Origin: Coxiella endosymbiont of Amblyomma americanum
GTDB taxonomy: Bacteria > Pseudomonadota > Gammaproteobacteria > Coxiellales > Coxiellaceae
DNA: 64,000 nucleotides
Assembly: GCF_000815025.1 (NCBI RefSeq)
Contig: NZ_CP007541.1
Span: forward strand, 434,001-498,000
Reading direction: 5' to 3'
Part shown: piece by piece, positions 49,819-59,086 of the stretch
Layout: every line of letters begins with the position of its first letter
Numbering within the stretch: position 1 is the stretch's first letter
The notes under the pieces: model-generated
The model's database searches: none
Told to the model about the DNA's origin: nothing
The model's input: the letters and a program-made list of their open reading frames with translations, nothing else
Made by a program: the position numbers and the translations under genes

Positions 49819-50880
49819 ATGCATTTACTGAGTAATTATATTAATAAAACCGTTACTAGCACGATAGGATGTGTTGTGTTGGTTCTATTAGGTATCGAGA
49901 TTTTTATGGAAAGTATAGGTCAATTATCTGTAGTAAATTCCGCTAATTATGGTTTAGAAAAAGCTTTTCTTTATGTATTAACCCAATTACCTGCTGACTT
50001 GTATCAATTATTTCCAACAGCTGGATTTTTAGGTTGTTTTATTGGTTTAGAAAGTTTAGCTTCTAGTAATCAATTAATTGTAATGCAAGCGGTAGGAGTT
50101 TCTATTGTTCGTTTGATAGGTTTTGTTGCAAAAGCTATTACACCCATGATTGTAGTAATAACGTTTATTGGAGAGTTTATTGCTCCTCAAATAGAATTAA
50201 AGGGAAAAGTAATGAAATCTCTTGCACTTTCGCAAACAGGTGATCAGATTCTGAGGAATAATGCAGTTTGGTTGCGAGATAAAAATGCATTTATACATAT
50301 CGGCGTTATTGATTCAAAATATAAAATTAGAAATGTAAGTTGTTTTCAATTCAATCAAAACCGATTAATATCAGCTACCTTTTCTCCTGAGGGTTATTAC
50401 AAAAAAGGACATTGGACACTTTGTCATGCTAATCAATCTTTCTTTACTCCTACTCAAATAAGAAGAATTACGATGAGTCAAATGCCATTTAAAATTACAT
50501 TTAATCTTCAACAACTGAGAAAAAATCGGAGCACAATTGGAGATCGGTCAATTATTAGCCTTTATTATACAATGCGATGCTGTTCAGGACTGCAAACCAA
50601 TACGTTTGCTTTTTATTTTTGGCAAAGAATTACTCAACCATTGACTACTATGATAATGATTTTCTTAGGAATACCATTTGTTTTCGGTTCATTTCGTCAA
50701 TACGGTATGGGTTCTCGAGTATTAACAGGCATCGCTATTGGTTTCACTTTTTATATATTAAACCGGTTTTTAGAGTTCTTTTCGGTAGTTTATCAATTGT
50801 CTCCAATATTAATAATATTGATGCCTACTATATTGTTCACTGTCGTTTATATTGTTTTACAGTGCTATCTACGACGATAG
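49819..50880 (+). CDS. lptG: LPS export ABC permease LptG
   Basis: LptG is the partner of LptF in the LptB2FG complex. It shows the same plan: membrane helices at about 12-32, 50-75 and 95-115, a periplasmic jellyroll, and three C-terminal helices with FWQRITQPLTTMIMIFLGIPFVFGSFR. The segment PADLYQLFPTAGFLGCFIGLESLASSNQLIVMQA is cytoplasmic-loop-like and conserved in this family. The length of 353 is normal. An operon with lptF is expected, and the region fits a lipid A/LPS-producing cell together with msbA and lpxK. Confidence 0.93.
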   Translation: MHLLSNYINKTVTSTIGCVVLVLLGIEIFMESIGQLSVVNSANYGLEKAFLYVLTQLPADLYQLFPTAGFLGCFIGLESLASSNQLIVMQAVGVSIVRLIGFVAKAITPMIVVITFIGEFIAPQIELKGKVMKSLALSQTGDQILRNNAVWLRDKNAFIHIGVIDSKYKIRNVSCFQFNQNRLISATFSPEGYYKKGHWTLCHANQSFFTPTQIRRITMSQMPFKITFNLQQLRKNRSTIGDRSIISLYYTMRCCSGLQTNTFAFYFWQRITQPLTTMIMIFLGIPFVFGSFRQYGMGSRVLTGIAIGFTFYILNRFLEFFSVVYQLSPILIILMPTILFTVVYIVLQCYLRR

Positions 50881-51013
50881 AGACTTCACAGATCAAGATG
50901 TTATTGGCAAGATATACTTTACCAAAAAGAGATTAAGAAGTATGTAGATAAAACTGTGATAAATGAACAGAAGAGGAATTACCAGAAAATTAAGAGTTTA
51001 TGAAGAGAAAGAC

Positions 51014-51178
51014 TTACTTAAAATTAATTAAAACTTTCCTAATTTCTAATGTGGCATCGGTAGAATTCTGAGTTGAACGCTTCACATCGGTATCTTCAAT
51101 GCGTAAAATAAAAACTCCCTGGTGTTGTTTTGCAAACAGCCAACAAAACAAGGCTGTTCTTTCGCTTGACTCATTCAT
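51014..51178 (-). pseudogene. gltX: Decayed glutamyl-tRNA synthetase fragment
   Basis: The minus strand encodes [17 protein letters not shown] followed by [17 protein letters not shown], which is clearly the segment after the HIGH motif of GltX (pattern like RTALFSWLFARHxGG then FxLRIEDTDxxRS). Just before it only KFRI is left of the usual RFAPSPTGxLHxGG, so the HIGH motif is deleted. The frame then ends after about 54 residues, where the normal protein has over 460. It lies 21 bases after the purB stop on the same strand. An intact gltX must exist elsewhere if the fragment was the only copy. Confidence 0.85.
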
Positions 51179-51199
51179 TATTCGAAATTTATTTTCAAA

Positions 51200-52585
51200 T
51201 TAATTCCATTGTAAATGGCGTACTTTAGTCGCTAGCGAAGAAGCAAAACCGGTATAACAATTAGGGGTTAAGGATTTCAAATATTCTTTTGTTTCTTGAG
51301 GAATGGGTAATTCATCGATAAATTTTTTTAATTGATTTTTATTAATAAATTTATCTTGAGTCAGCGTTTTCAATTGTTCGTAAGCACCCGGTATGCCATA
51401 TCGGCGCATAACGGTTTGTATTGCTTCTGTTAGTACTTCCCAATGAGCATTAAGATCTTCCTTTATACGATTCTCGTTAGCGATTATTTTTGTTAATCCT
51501 TTAAATAAAGCTTTATAAGCAACAAGCGAATAACCAAACACACTGCCTAAATTGCGCATAACTGTAGAATCTGTTAAATCTCTTTGCCAACGTGATATTG
51601 GCAGTTTATTTGCCATATGGTCAGCTAACGCGTTAGCAAGTCCCAAATTACCCTCGGCGTTTTCAAAATCGATGGGATTTACTTTATGAGGCATTGTTGA
51701 AGAACCAACTTCATTTTTTATAGTGTTTTGAAAAAAATAACCAATACTTATATATCCCCACATGTCTTGACAAAAATCGATTAAAACATTGTTGAGGCGA
51801 ATGAGCGATTGTAAGAGTTCGCTCAGTCGGTCATGAGGTTCAATTTGAGTAGTATATTCATTGAATTCCAGCCCAAGAGATTCTACGAACTGCTTAGCAA
51901 AGTTTAGCCAATCAAAATCTGGATAAGCTGCTCGATGGGCGTTAAAATTTCCAACAGCACCATTTATTTTAGCTGATAATTTCATATTTATAAAATATTG
52001 ATATTGAGTATGTATTCGTTTTACTGTATTAGCAAATTCTTTGCCCAATGTGGTAGGAGAAGCTGGTTGACCATGTGTGTGACTTAGTAAAGAAAGGTCT
52101 GCGTAATTTATTGCCATATTTTGTAAATATAATCCAATTTTTCTGATAATAGGACTTAGTACTTTTTTTCGTGCTTCATCTATCAAAAGAGCATAGGAGA
52201 GATTGTTTATATCTTCTGAGGTGCAACCAAAATGAACAAAATAAATTAAATCTGAAAATATTTTTTCTTTTTTTAGCTGATGTTGTAAATAATATTCCAC
52301 TGCTTTGACATCATGATTGGTAGTTTTTTCTATCTTCTTAATAATTTCTGCAGATTTTATGTCAAAACTTTTCGAAATTTCTTCCAATCTTTTACGATCT
52401 AATGCAGTTAATTTTGGAATTTCTGAAAAAGAATTTTCACAAGATAAAAAAAGTAGCCATTGTATTTCAATGAAAACGCGGCATTTTACAAGCCCATATT
52501 CACTGAATATTGGTCGCAAATCACTCAATTTTTTTTGATATCGGCCATCGAGAGGCGATAAAGCTGTTAGAGGCTTTAATTTCAT
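51200..52585 (-). CDS. purB: Adenylosuccinate lyase
   Basis: PurB acts twice in purine synthesis, splitting fumarate from SAICAR and from adenylosuccinate. The lyase signature SSTMPHKVNPIDFENAEGNL lies near residue 293, with the catalytic-loop Ser. The catalytic His segment SLLSHTHGQPASPTTLGKE near 165-180 and the N-terminal LTALSPLDGRYQ are typical of the E. coli-type enzyme (456 residues; here 461). The gltX remnant follows it on the same strand. The divergent gene is a DegT-type aminotransferase. Confidence 0.97.
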   Translation of the reverse strand: MKLKPLTALSPLDGRYQKKLSDLRPIFSEYGLVKCRVFIEIQWLLFLSCENSFSEIPKLTALDRKRLEEISKSFDIKSAEIIKKIEKTTNHDVKAVEYYLQHQLKKEKIFSDLIYFVHFGCTSEDINNLSYALLIDEARKKVLSPIIRKIGLYLQNMAINYADLSLLSHTHGQPASPTTLGKEFANTVKRIHTQYQYFINMKLSAKINGAVGNFNAHRAAYPDFDWLNFAKQFVESLGLEFNEYTTQIEPHDRLSELLQSLIRLNNVLIDFCQDMWGYISIGYFFQNTIKNEVGSSTMPHKVNPIDFENAEGNLGLANALADHMANKLPISRWQRDLTDSTVMRNLGSVFGYSLVAYKALFKGLTKIIANENRIKEDLNAHWEVLTEAIQTVMRRYGIPGAYEQLKTLTQDKFINKNQLKKFIDELPIPQETKEYLKSLTPNCYTGFASSLATKVRHLQWN

Positions 52586-52741
52586 ATTTTGTCCTTAAAT
52601 AAATAAATTGAGAACATATCATATTACGTTTTTAAAAATATAACTTTAGTCTGACAGGATGTTGTGAAAAAGAGATAGTAGATATAATATACATCTCGTC
52701 TCGTAACCTTTCATTCATAAACATTATTAAGAAATAGAAGC

Positions 52742-53836
52742 ATGAAGTTTATTGATTTAAGTCGACAATATCATCAGATAAAAAATACTGTCAATAAAAA
52801 AATTCAGAACGTCTTAAATCATGGACAATACATTATGGGTCCAGAAGTGGAAGAGCTAGAACAACGTTTATCCGCGTGGGTAGGTGTTCGTCATTGTATT
52901 ACTCTTTCTAATGGAACAATGGCCTTATTAGTTGCTTTGTTGGCATTAGGAATCGGTTCTGGGGATGAAGTAATTACTTCATCATTTAGTTTTTTTGCTA
53001 CTGCAGAAGCCATTATTTTCTTAGGAGCTAAACCAGTTTTTATCGATATTAATCCTCATGCATATAACATAGAACCATCCCAAATTGAACCTATGATTAC
53101 TAAACAGACAAAAGCAATTGTTCCTGTTAGTTTGTATGGACAATGTTCTAATATTACAAAAATTAACGCTATTGCTCATCGTTACGAGATACCAGTTATT
53201 GAAGATGGTGCGCAAAGCTTAGGTGCTACACATTGGGGGCGTCAATCCTGTGGCATGACTACTATAGGATGTACAAGTTTTTTCCCGTCTAAGCCATTAG
53301 GTTGCTATGGTGACGGTGGTGCTTGTTTTACAAATGACGATATTTTAGCTGAAAAAATGCGTTTAATCCGTGATCATGGACAAAAAACGCGTTGTTTTCA
53401 TGTGAAAATAGGTTTGAATATGCGGTTTGATAGTTTAAAAGCAGCTATCTTGTTAGCAAAGCTAGAAATTTTTCAAAATGAATTAGAATGTCGCCAACGA
53501 GTAGCAAAATGGTATTCTCAAAAATTGAGTGATTATTTAGTTACGCCTTATATCGAAAATGGCAATGTTAGTGTTTTTGCTCAATATACTATTCGAGTAG
53601 AACGCAGAGAAGAGATTAGAAGGTCTCTGATGAATATAGGTATTCCAACGGCCGTTTATTATCCTTATCCGTTAAACAAACAACCAGCTGTTTGGAATTA
53701 TTTACAAGAGAAACGAAATTATCCTGAGGCAGAATTTGCAAGTAAGCAGGTATTAAGTCTTCCATTTCATCCCTATTTAACTAAAGAACAAGTTGATTAT
53801 ATTTGTAAAGAGCTATTAAGGACAATCTTAATTTAA
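52742..53836 (+). CDS. DegT/DnrJ/EryC1/StrS-type sugar aminotransferase
   Basis: This PLP enzyme transfers an amino group to a nucleotide-linked keto sugar, as in O-antigen or capsule synthesis. The PLP Lys184 lies in SFFPSKPLGCYGDGGA, the conserved Asp155 in VIEDGAQSLGA, and the N-terminal FIDLSRQYHQI and SNGTMALLVALLALG segments are family features of the WbpE/VioA-like subgroup. The length of 364 is normal. No other sugar-nucleotide gene is near, so the substrate is unknown. It could act on an LPS sugar, in keeping with lptFG, msbA and lpxK in this region. Confidence 0.88.
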   Translation: MKFIDLSRQYHQIKNTVNKKIQNVLNHGQYIMGPEVEELEQRLSAWVGVRHCITLSNGTMALLVALLALGIGSGDEVITSSFSFFATAEAIIFLGAKPVFIDINPHAYNIEPSQIEPMITKQTKAIVPVSLYGQCSNITKINAIAHRYEIPVIEDGAQSLGATHWGRQSCGMTTIGCTSFFPSKPLGCYGDGGACFTNDDILAEKMRLIRDHGQKTRCFHVKIGLNMRFDSLKAAILLAKLEIFQNELECRQRVAKWYSQKLSDYLVTPYIENGNVSVFAQYTIRVERREEIRRSLMNIGIPTAVYYPYPLNKQPAVWNYLQEKRNYPEAEFASKQVLSLPFHPYLTKEQVDYICKELLRTILI

Positions 53837-54401
53837 CTATAAATATTTTAAGTTTTTTAAAAAATTTTCACAGAATGATGCATGTTGTTTAAACAGTATT
53901 TGCACTTAATTTTTTATTTAAACTATCGTTATGCTAGATAGTTAAGGATAAAAATCTATTAAGAACAAATTTGTCGATTAAAATCTACAATTAAGTAATT
54001 AAAGGTTGAGATACAAAAATTGTGAGATTATGTTTTAATTTAAGATTATTAAACAAGTTGATCGTTGTGATTTTAATTTTGAACATCTTAGGTGACAGTA
54101 GGAATGACTTTTGTTATAATTGTTCGTTTGAGCTATTTTATTGGTCTTTTGTCGATAGAGGCTAGTGAGATATGATTGTGTGGTGCTTTAAAACAAATAA
54201 TTTGAATATTCAGGATTATAGACGTCTGCTTTATCTGTTTTTAAGCGATTCTGTGTGTCTCAATAGGTGCAGATGTGGTCTTTTGAATATCTTTTGGAAT
54301 GTACTATTTGTGTCCACATACTTCTCCAAATACAATTTCTCGCTTTTGGATCTGCGGTGTTTCGTAGATGATTTAGTAAGTATTCTGCTGATGAGGTAAA
54401 T
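53837..54401 (+). other. Long gap and likely leader before rpsO
   Basis: About 565 bases between the aminotransferase and rpsO with no convincing gene. Positions 54121-54401 would be transcribed from the promoter at 54092-54120, giving a leader of about 275 bases. A 75-codon frame at 54172-54399 is Cys/Leu/Phe-rich with no start signal or family match. The S15 gene is autoregulated through its leader in E. coli, but I cannot identify the same fold here. Truncated truB is possible but not visible. Confidence 0.5.
54092..54120 (+). promoter_or_regulatory. Strong sigma-70-type promoter upstream of rpsO
   Basis: GTGACA (54092-54097; five of six to TTGACA), a 17-base spacer and a perfect TATAAT (54115-54120), with the extended -10 TG one base upstream (TGTTATAAT). 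It is the best promoter match that I see in the window. Transcription should start about 54127, some 275 bases before rpsO. Confidence 0.75.
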
Positions 54402-54671
54402 ATGTCATTGACTTCTAAAGAAACAGCAATAATTTTAGAGAAATATCAACGAGATAAGAGAGACACTGGGTCTTCTGAAGTTCAGGTGGCTATTTTAAGC
54501 GCTAAGATTGCTCAACTTACTGAGCATTTTAAAAGTCATAAAAAGGACCATCATTCACGACAAGGTCTACTACGAGCAATTAATCAGCGGAGAAAGATGC
54601 TTAATTATCTAAAAAATAATGATGTAGAACGATATTATAGACTGGTTGAACAATTAAAACTAAGATCATAA
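54402..54671 (+). CDS. rpsO: 30S ribosomal protein S15
   Basis: S15 binds the central domain of 16S rRNA early in 30S assembly. The 89 residues match E. coli in length. The family segments RDTGSSEVQVAILSAKIAQLTEHFKSHKKD and HHSRQGLLRAINQRRKMLNYLK are visible. pnp follows after 15 bases, the standard rpsO-pnp arrangement. The start has GAGGT about 5 bases upstream. Confidence 0.98.
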   Translation: MSLTSKETAIILEKYQRDKRDTGSSEVQVAILSAKIAQLTEHFKSHKKDHHSRQGLLRAINQRRKMLNYLKNNDVERYYRLVEQLKLRS

Positions 54672-54686
54672 ATTGTAGGAAAAATC

Positions 54687-56789
54687 ATGACAAAGATTAG
54701 TAAAACTTTCCATTATGGAAAACATCGTGTTGTACTTGAAACAGGGAATATAGCACGTCAAGCAATGGGAGCAACGATGATTCAAATGGGAGATACGGTT
54801 ATCTTAGTAACGATAATTGCTCAAAAAACATCTGAAAAAGGATATGATTTTTTACCATTATCTGTGCATTATCAAGAAAGAACGTATGCTGCAGGGAAAA
54901 TACCTGGTGGCTATTTTAAACGCGAAGGTCGTCCTACAGAAAAAGAAACACTAACTTCTCGTTTAATTGATCGCTCGCTACGACCTCTGTTTTTGAAAGG
55001 ATTTTCCGATGAAGTACAAATCATTGCTACCGTACTTTCCATGGATCCAGAAGTGCCAACAGATATTCCATCCATTTTAGGAGCTTCGGTAGCCTTAGGT
55101 ATATCTGGTATTCCATATCATTCCATCTTAGGAGCAGCGAGGGTCGGTTATCAAGAAGGTGAGTACCTATTAAATCCTTCTTTAGAAGAATTAAAGAAAT
55201 CTCAACTTGACTTGATTGTTTCTGGTACAAGAGAATCGGTTTTAATGGTTGAACTGGAAGCTAAGGAATTGCCGGAATTTATTATACTAGATGCCGTACT
55301 TTATGGACATAATGCTATGCAAGCTGTTTTGCATGCCATTGATGAATTTGTTAAAGCGTCTAGTAACTCTGTTCGTAGCGGATGGGAATGGTGTCCACCG
55401 CAGTCTAATAAGGAATTAGAATCTTTGGTGACTAAAAAAGCAAAATCTTTTCTTCAAGAGGCTTATTGTATTACAGAAAAAAGTGTTCGAAAAGATCGCA
55501 TTCAAATTATTCGTGATAATCTCTTAGCTGAGTTGAATTTAGTGACTGAAGAAGGAAATTCAATTAATTCTTGTGAATTAATGTCTATTTTTCACAATTT
55601 AGAGCGAGACATTGTGCGTAACAGGATTCTATCTGGAAAATCACGCATTGATGGGCGAAATACTAAAACTATACGCCCCATTACCATTCAGACAGGTGTG
55701 CTACCGCGTTCTCATGGTTCAGCCCTATTTACTAGGGGAGAAACTCAAGCTCTAGTAGCCGTTACTTTAGGAACTGAAAGAGATGGTCAAATGGTAGATG
55801 ACTTAGATGGAGATCGTCGTGAGGATTTTATATTTCATTATAATTTTCTACCTTTTTGTGTTGGTAAAGTTGGCTTTATAAGTAGCCCTAAAAGAAGAGA
55901 AATCGGTCATGGTCGCTTAGCTAAGCGGGCGATTATTCCTGTATTTCCCATTGCTTTATCAGAATTTCCTTATGTGATTCGCGTGGTTTCTGAGATTCTT
56001 GAATCGAACGGTTCCAGTTCTATGGCAAGTGTTTGTGGAAGCAGTTTAGCACTGATGGATGCTGGAGTGCCTATTAAGACAGCCGTTGCAGGTATTGCTA
56101 TGGGATTAATTAAAGAAGGAGAGAGATATGAGATTCTATCAGATATTCTTGGAGAAGAAGACTTTTTAGGTGATATGGATTTTAAAGTAGCTGGTACAGA
56201 AAAAGGCGTGACAGCATTACAAATGGATGTCAAAATTAGCGGTATTACCGAAAGCATTATGAAATGCGCCCTTGACCAAGCAAAAGAAGGTCGTCTTTAT
56301 ATTCTCGAAATGATGAATGCAGTCATTTCACGGCCTCGTTCACAGGTTTCTCAATTAGCACCACGTTATTTTACTATGAAAATCAATCCAGAAAGAATCC
56401 GAGACGTTATAGGAAAAGGTGGGGTAATGATCCGAGGGATTACTGAGGAGACAAATTGTGCTATAGATATTTCTGATGATGGGAGTATTAAAATTGCCGC
56501 CTTTTCTGCGGAAGCGGGAGAAGCCGCAAAAAAACGAATTGAAGCATTAACGGCCGAAGTGGAGCTGGGTAAAATGTATGAAGGCCCGGTTGTTAAGATT
56601 TTAGATTTTGGAGCAGTAGTTAAAATTCTGCCTAATTATCAGGGACTTGTTCACATATCGCAAATTACTTCTGAATGTGTAGAAAACGTGCGAGATTATC
56701 TTCAGAAAGGGCAAATAGTTCGTGTTAAAGTTATTGAAATCGATAGACAAGGTCGAGTACGCCTTAGTATGAAGCAAGCTGATAAATAA
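54687..56789 (+). CDS. pnp: Polyribonucleotide nucleotidyltransferase
   Basis: PNPase degrades RNA phosphorolytically from the 3' end and works in the RNA degradosome. Two RNase PH-like domains (about 10-145 and 310-460) flank a helical linker. The segment [23 protein letters not shown] is in the first, and SFSI-type catalytic residues occur in the second ([18 protein letters not shown] and DGDRREDF). A KH domain (about 550-615, with [12 protein letters not shown]) and an S1 domain (about 620-695) close the protein. The length of 700 is normal. Confidence 0.97.
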   Translation: MTKISKTFHYGKHRVVLETGNIARQAMGATMIQMGDTVILVTIIAQKTSEKGYDFLPLSVHYQERTYAAGKIPGGYFKREGRPTEKETLTSRLIDRSLRPLFLKGFSDEVQIIATVLSMDPEVPTDIPSILGASVALGISGIPYHSILGAARVGYQEGEYLLNPSLEELKKSQLDLIVSGTRESVLMVELEAKELPEFIILDAVLYGHNAMQAVLHAIDEFVKASSNSVRSGWEWCPPQSNKELESLVTKKAKSFLQEAYCITEKSVRKDRIQIIRDNLLAELNLVTEEGNSINSCELMSIFHNLERDIVRNRILSGKSRIDGRNTKTIRPITIQTGVLPRSHGSALFTRGETQALVAVTLGTERDGQMVDDLDGDRREDFIFHYNFLPFCVGKVGFISSPKRREIGHGRLAKRAIIPVFPIALSEFPYVIRVVSEILESNGSSSMASVCGSSLALMDAGVPIKTAVAGIAMGLIKEGERYEILSDILGEEDFLGDMDFKVAGTEKGVTALQMDVKISGITESIMKCALDQAKEGRLYILEMMNAVISRPRSQVSQLAPRYFTMKINPERIRDVIGKGGVMIRGITEETNCAIDISDDGSIKIAAFSAEAGEAAKKRIEALTAEVELGKMYEGPVVKILDFGAVVKILPNYQGLVHISQITSECVENVRDYLQKGQIVRVKVIEIDRQGRVRLSMKQADK

Positions 56790-57289
56790 GAAGAGAAATT
56801 ACAATTATACTCATACGTATGACTTTTATTATATAATTGTCTAGAATGAGAATAAGATTAAAGATATAGTAAAAAAAGGAAGGAGTGTTTCCCAAGCTTA
56901 GCGAGTGAGTAAAATGTTGGTATAATTGATTTAGTTTTTGCAGGTAAAGGTTTTCTGTGGGGGTTTTCTGTGGTTGTTTGTAGTTTTTAATAAATATTCC
57001 AAACTGGTTTGATGTTTTGAAATGTCGCTAAGTCCTCGTTACTTGTATGAGACCAATTTAAAAGACAAATAAGAGGTTGGTGAATGTAACGTTTTACTTT
57101 TCGTTATTTCAAAGAATTTACGCGCCAAAATTATAAAGCATTAGTATAGTTAAGTAGTTGATTACATGTGTATTTTTAAAAGTACGTATGATTATGGATA
57201 TGTAAAGGCAACGTTGGGTTATAAAATACTTAGTGCAATGAGAGAGCAAAAGAAAAATAATCTTATTATGTTTGTAAAGAGATCTCGGA
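56790..57289 (+). other. 500-base gap before msbA with tandem duplication and a possible promoter
   Basis: No gene is supported on either strand; a 61-codon minus-strand frame at 57118-57303 shows no family match. At 56949-56973 the 12-mer GGTTTTCTGTGG occurs twice with one base between. At 56918-56926 TGG precedes a perfect TATAAT, an extended -10 element, but the -35 is poor. A long stop-broken frame runs from about 57022 toward msbA, which may be the relic of a lost gene; I could not assign it. Confidence 0.45.
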
Positions 57290-59086
57290 TTGAAAAAAAT
57301 CAAACAGGATAGTATTAAAACCTATGAGCATCTTTTACAGGCTACTAAAAAGCATTGGATGATTTTTGTTTTTGGAACTGTTTGTACAATAGTAATCTCG
57401 TTAACCGATGCTGGATTTGCTTGGCTGGTAAAACCGATTATTAATCGTGGATTTATTATTCGCAACACTAAATTTGTCCGTTTTTTGCCATTTGCAATAT
57501 TGACTATCTTTTTATTTCGTGGAATGGCAGGTTTTTTGTCGACCTATTTTATCAGTCGAGTAGCCCGTAGTGTTGTAATGGATTTTAGAAGAACGATTTT
57601 TAATCATTTATTATGTTTACCAGCTAAATTTTACGATCAAAATAGTTCTGGCTATCTGTTATCTACAGTAATCTACAGTGTAGAACAAATTGCTCAAGCC
57701 AGCTCTGATGCTTTGGTAATTATATTTCAAGAATCCTCGTTAATAATCGGCTTATTAATGGTAATGTTTTTAGTTAATTGGGAATTAACGTCGTTTTTTT
57801 TAATAAGTATTCCAATTATTATTTTGGTAATGAAAATTTGCAGTATGCGCTTACGTCGATTAAGTACTAATGTACAGCAATCGGTAGCTGAAGTCGCACA
57901 TATTGCGAGAGAAACTATAGAATCTTATAAAGTAGTTCGTCTTTTTGGTGGACAAACTTATGAAAATGAGAAATTCCATCGCGCCACTAAAGAAAATCAA
58001 CAACATGAATTAAAGGTAGCAGTAACTAATAGTATTAATAACTCGCTAGTGCAATTATTGATAGCTATTCCGATTGCAACTATTTTATTTTTTTCTACTC
58101 AGTCTTCTTTACATATGACTGCTGGAAGTTTTGCTTCTGTGATCTCTGCAATGACTATGATGTTACGACCTATGCGTCGACTCACCACGGTGAATAGTCA
58201 TATTCAAAAGGGTATTTCTGGTGTTGGCAGTATCGTCAAATTGCTAGATGAAAGTGTTGAAAAAAACAAAGGAAATCGTCGCCTGTTGAAAACAAAAGGT
58301 ACTATAGAATATTCTGATGTTTCTTTTTCTTATGATGAGAATCAACAGTTCACTCTTTCAAATATTAATCTGACTATAGAAAAAGGGCAAATGGTTGCGC
58401 TAGTAGGGCGATCTGGTGCTGGGAAATCTACGTTAATTAATTTATTACCAAGGTTCTATGAAGTTTCACGGGGCGTTATTAAAATTGACGGTATTAATAT
58501 TAAAGAATTCCATCTGAAAGAGTTACGTAATCAATTTGCTTTAGTATCTCAAAATGCTGTCTTATTTAACGATACTATTTTGAATAATATTGCTTATGGT
58601 CAAGTAGGACGCATTAATAAGAAAAAAATTATAGAAGCAGCTCGAGCTGCGTATGCAATGGAATTTATTGAACAATTACCAGAAGGTTTAAATACCATCG
58701 TCGGAGAAAATGGTGTGCTTCTTTCTGGAGGGCAAAAACAACGAATCGTTGTCGCTCGTGCTTTATTTAAAAATGCTCCAATTTTTATTCTTGATGAAGC
58801 AATGTCTGCTATAGACACATATACAGAAAGACATATTCAAGCATCGTTAGAAAATTTAATGCGCCAGAGAACCACATTAATAATTGCTCACCGATTATCT
58901 ACTTTAGAAAAAGTAGATTGGATTGTTGTAATGGATAAAGGAAAAATTGTAGAAACAGGAACTCATCAACAGCTTCTAACCCTACAGGGGATGTACGCTA
59001 AATTGCACCAGAAGCAATCTTCGAAAAATACCGTTTCGGTTGTCAGAGAAATTAGTGAAAGTAAAAGCTCCACAGTTTTGGTATAG
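57290..59086 (+). CDS. msbA: Lipid A export ABC transporter MsbA
   Basis: MsbA flips lipid A-core across the inner membrane. Six membrane helices (about 20-310) precede one ABC domain with Walker A GRSGAGKST (near 383), signature LSGGQKQR, Walker B FILDEAMSAID and the switch His in IAHRLST. Most members have DEATSALD, so Thr is Met and Leu is Ile at this site; catalytic Glu is kept. The start is a TTG (57290), which gives 598 residues, near E. coli's 582. It overlaps lpxK by 32 bases, as is common for the msbA-lpxK pair. Confidence 0.95.
   Translation: MKKIKQDSIKTYEHLLQATKKHWMIFVFGTVCTIVISLTDAGFAWLVKPIINRGFIIRNTKFVRFLPFAILTIFLFRGMAGFLSTYFISRVARSVVMDFRRTIFNHLLCLPAKFYDQNSSGYLLSTVIYSVEQIAQASSDALVIIFQESSLIIGLLMVMFLVNWELTSFFLISIPIIILVMKICSMRLRRLSTNVQQSVAEVAHIARETIESYKVVRLFGGQTYENEKFHRATKENQQHELKVAVTNSINNSLVQLLIAIPIATILFFSTQSSLHMTAGSFASVISAMTMMLRPMRRLTTVNSHIQKGISGVGSIVKLLDESVEKNKGNRRLLKTKGTIEYSDVSFSYDENQQFTLSNINLTIEKGQMVALVGRSGAGKSTLINLLPRFYEVSRGVIKIDGINIKEFHLKELRNQFALVSQNAVLFNDTILNNIAYGQVGRINKKKIIEAARAAYAMEFIEQLPEGLNTIVGENGVLLSGGQKQRIVVARALFKNAPIFILDEAMSAIDTYTERHIQASLENLMRQRTTLIIAHRLSTLEKVDWIVVMDKGKIVETGTHQQLLTLQGMYAKLHQKQSSKNTVSVVREISESKSSTVLV

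Noticed and set aside
54172-54399. 75-codon frame just before rpsO
   Set aside because: It is Cys-, Leu- and Phe-rich, has no ribosome site or recognisable family, and lies in the probable rpsO leader.
57118-57303. 61-codon minus-strand frame before msbA
   Set aside because: It overlaps the msbA start, has low complexity and no family match.
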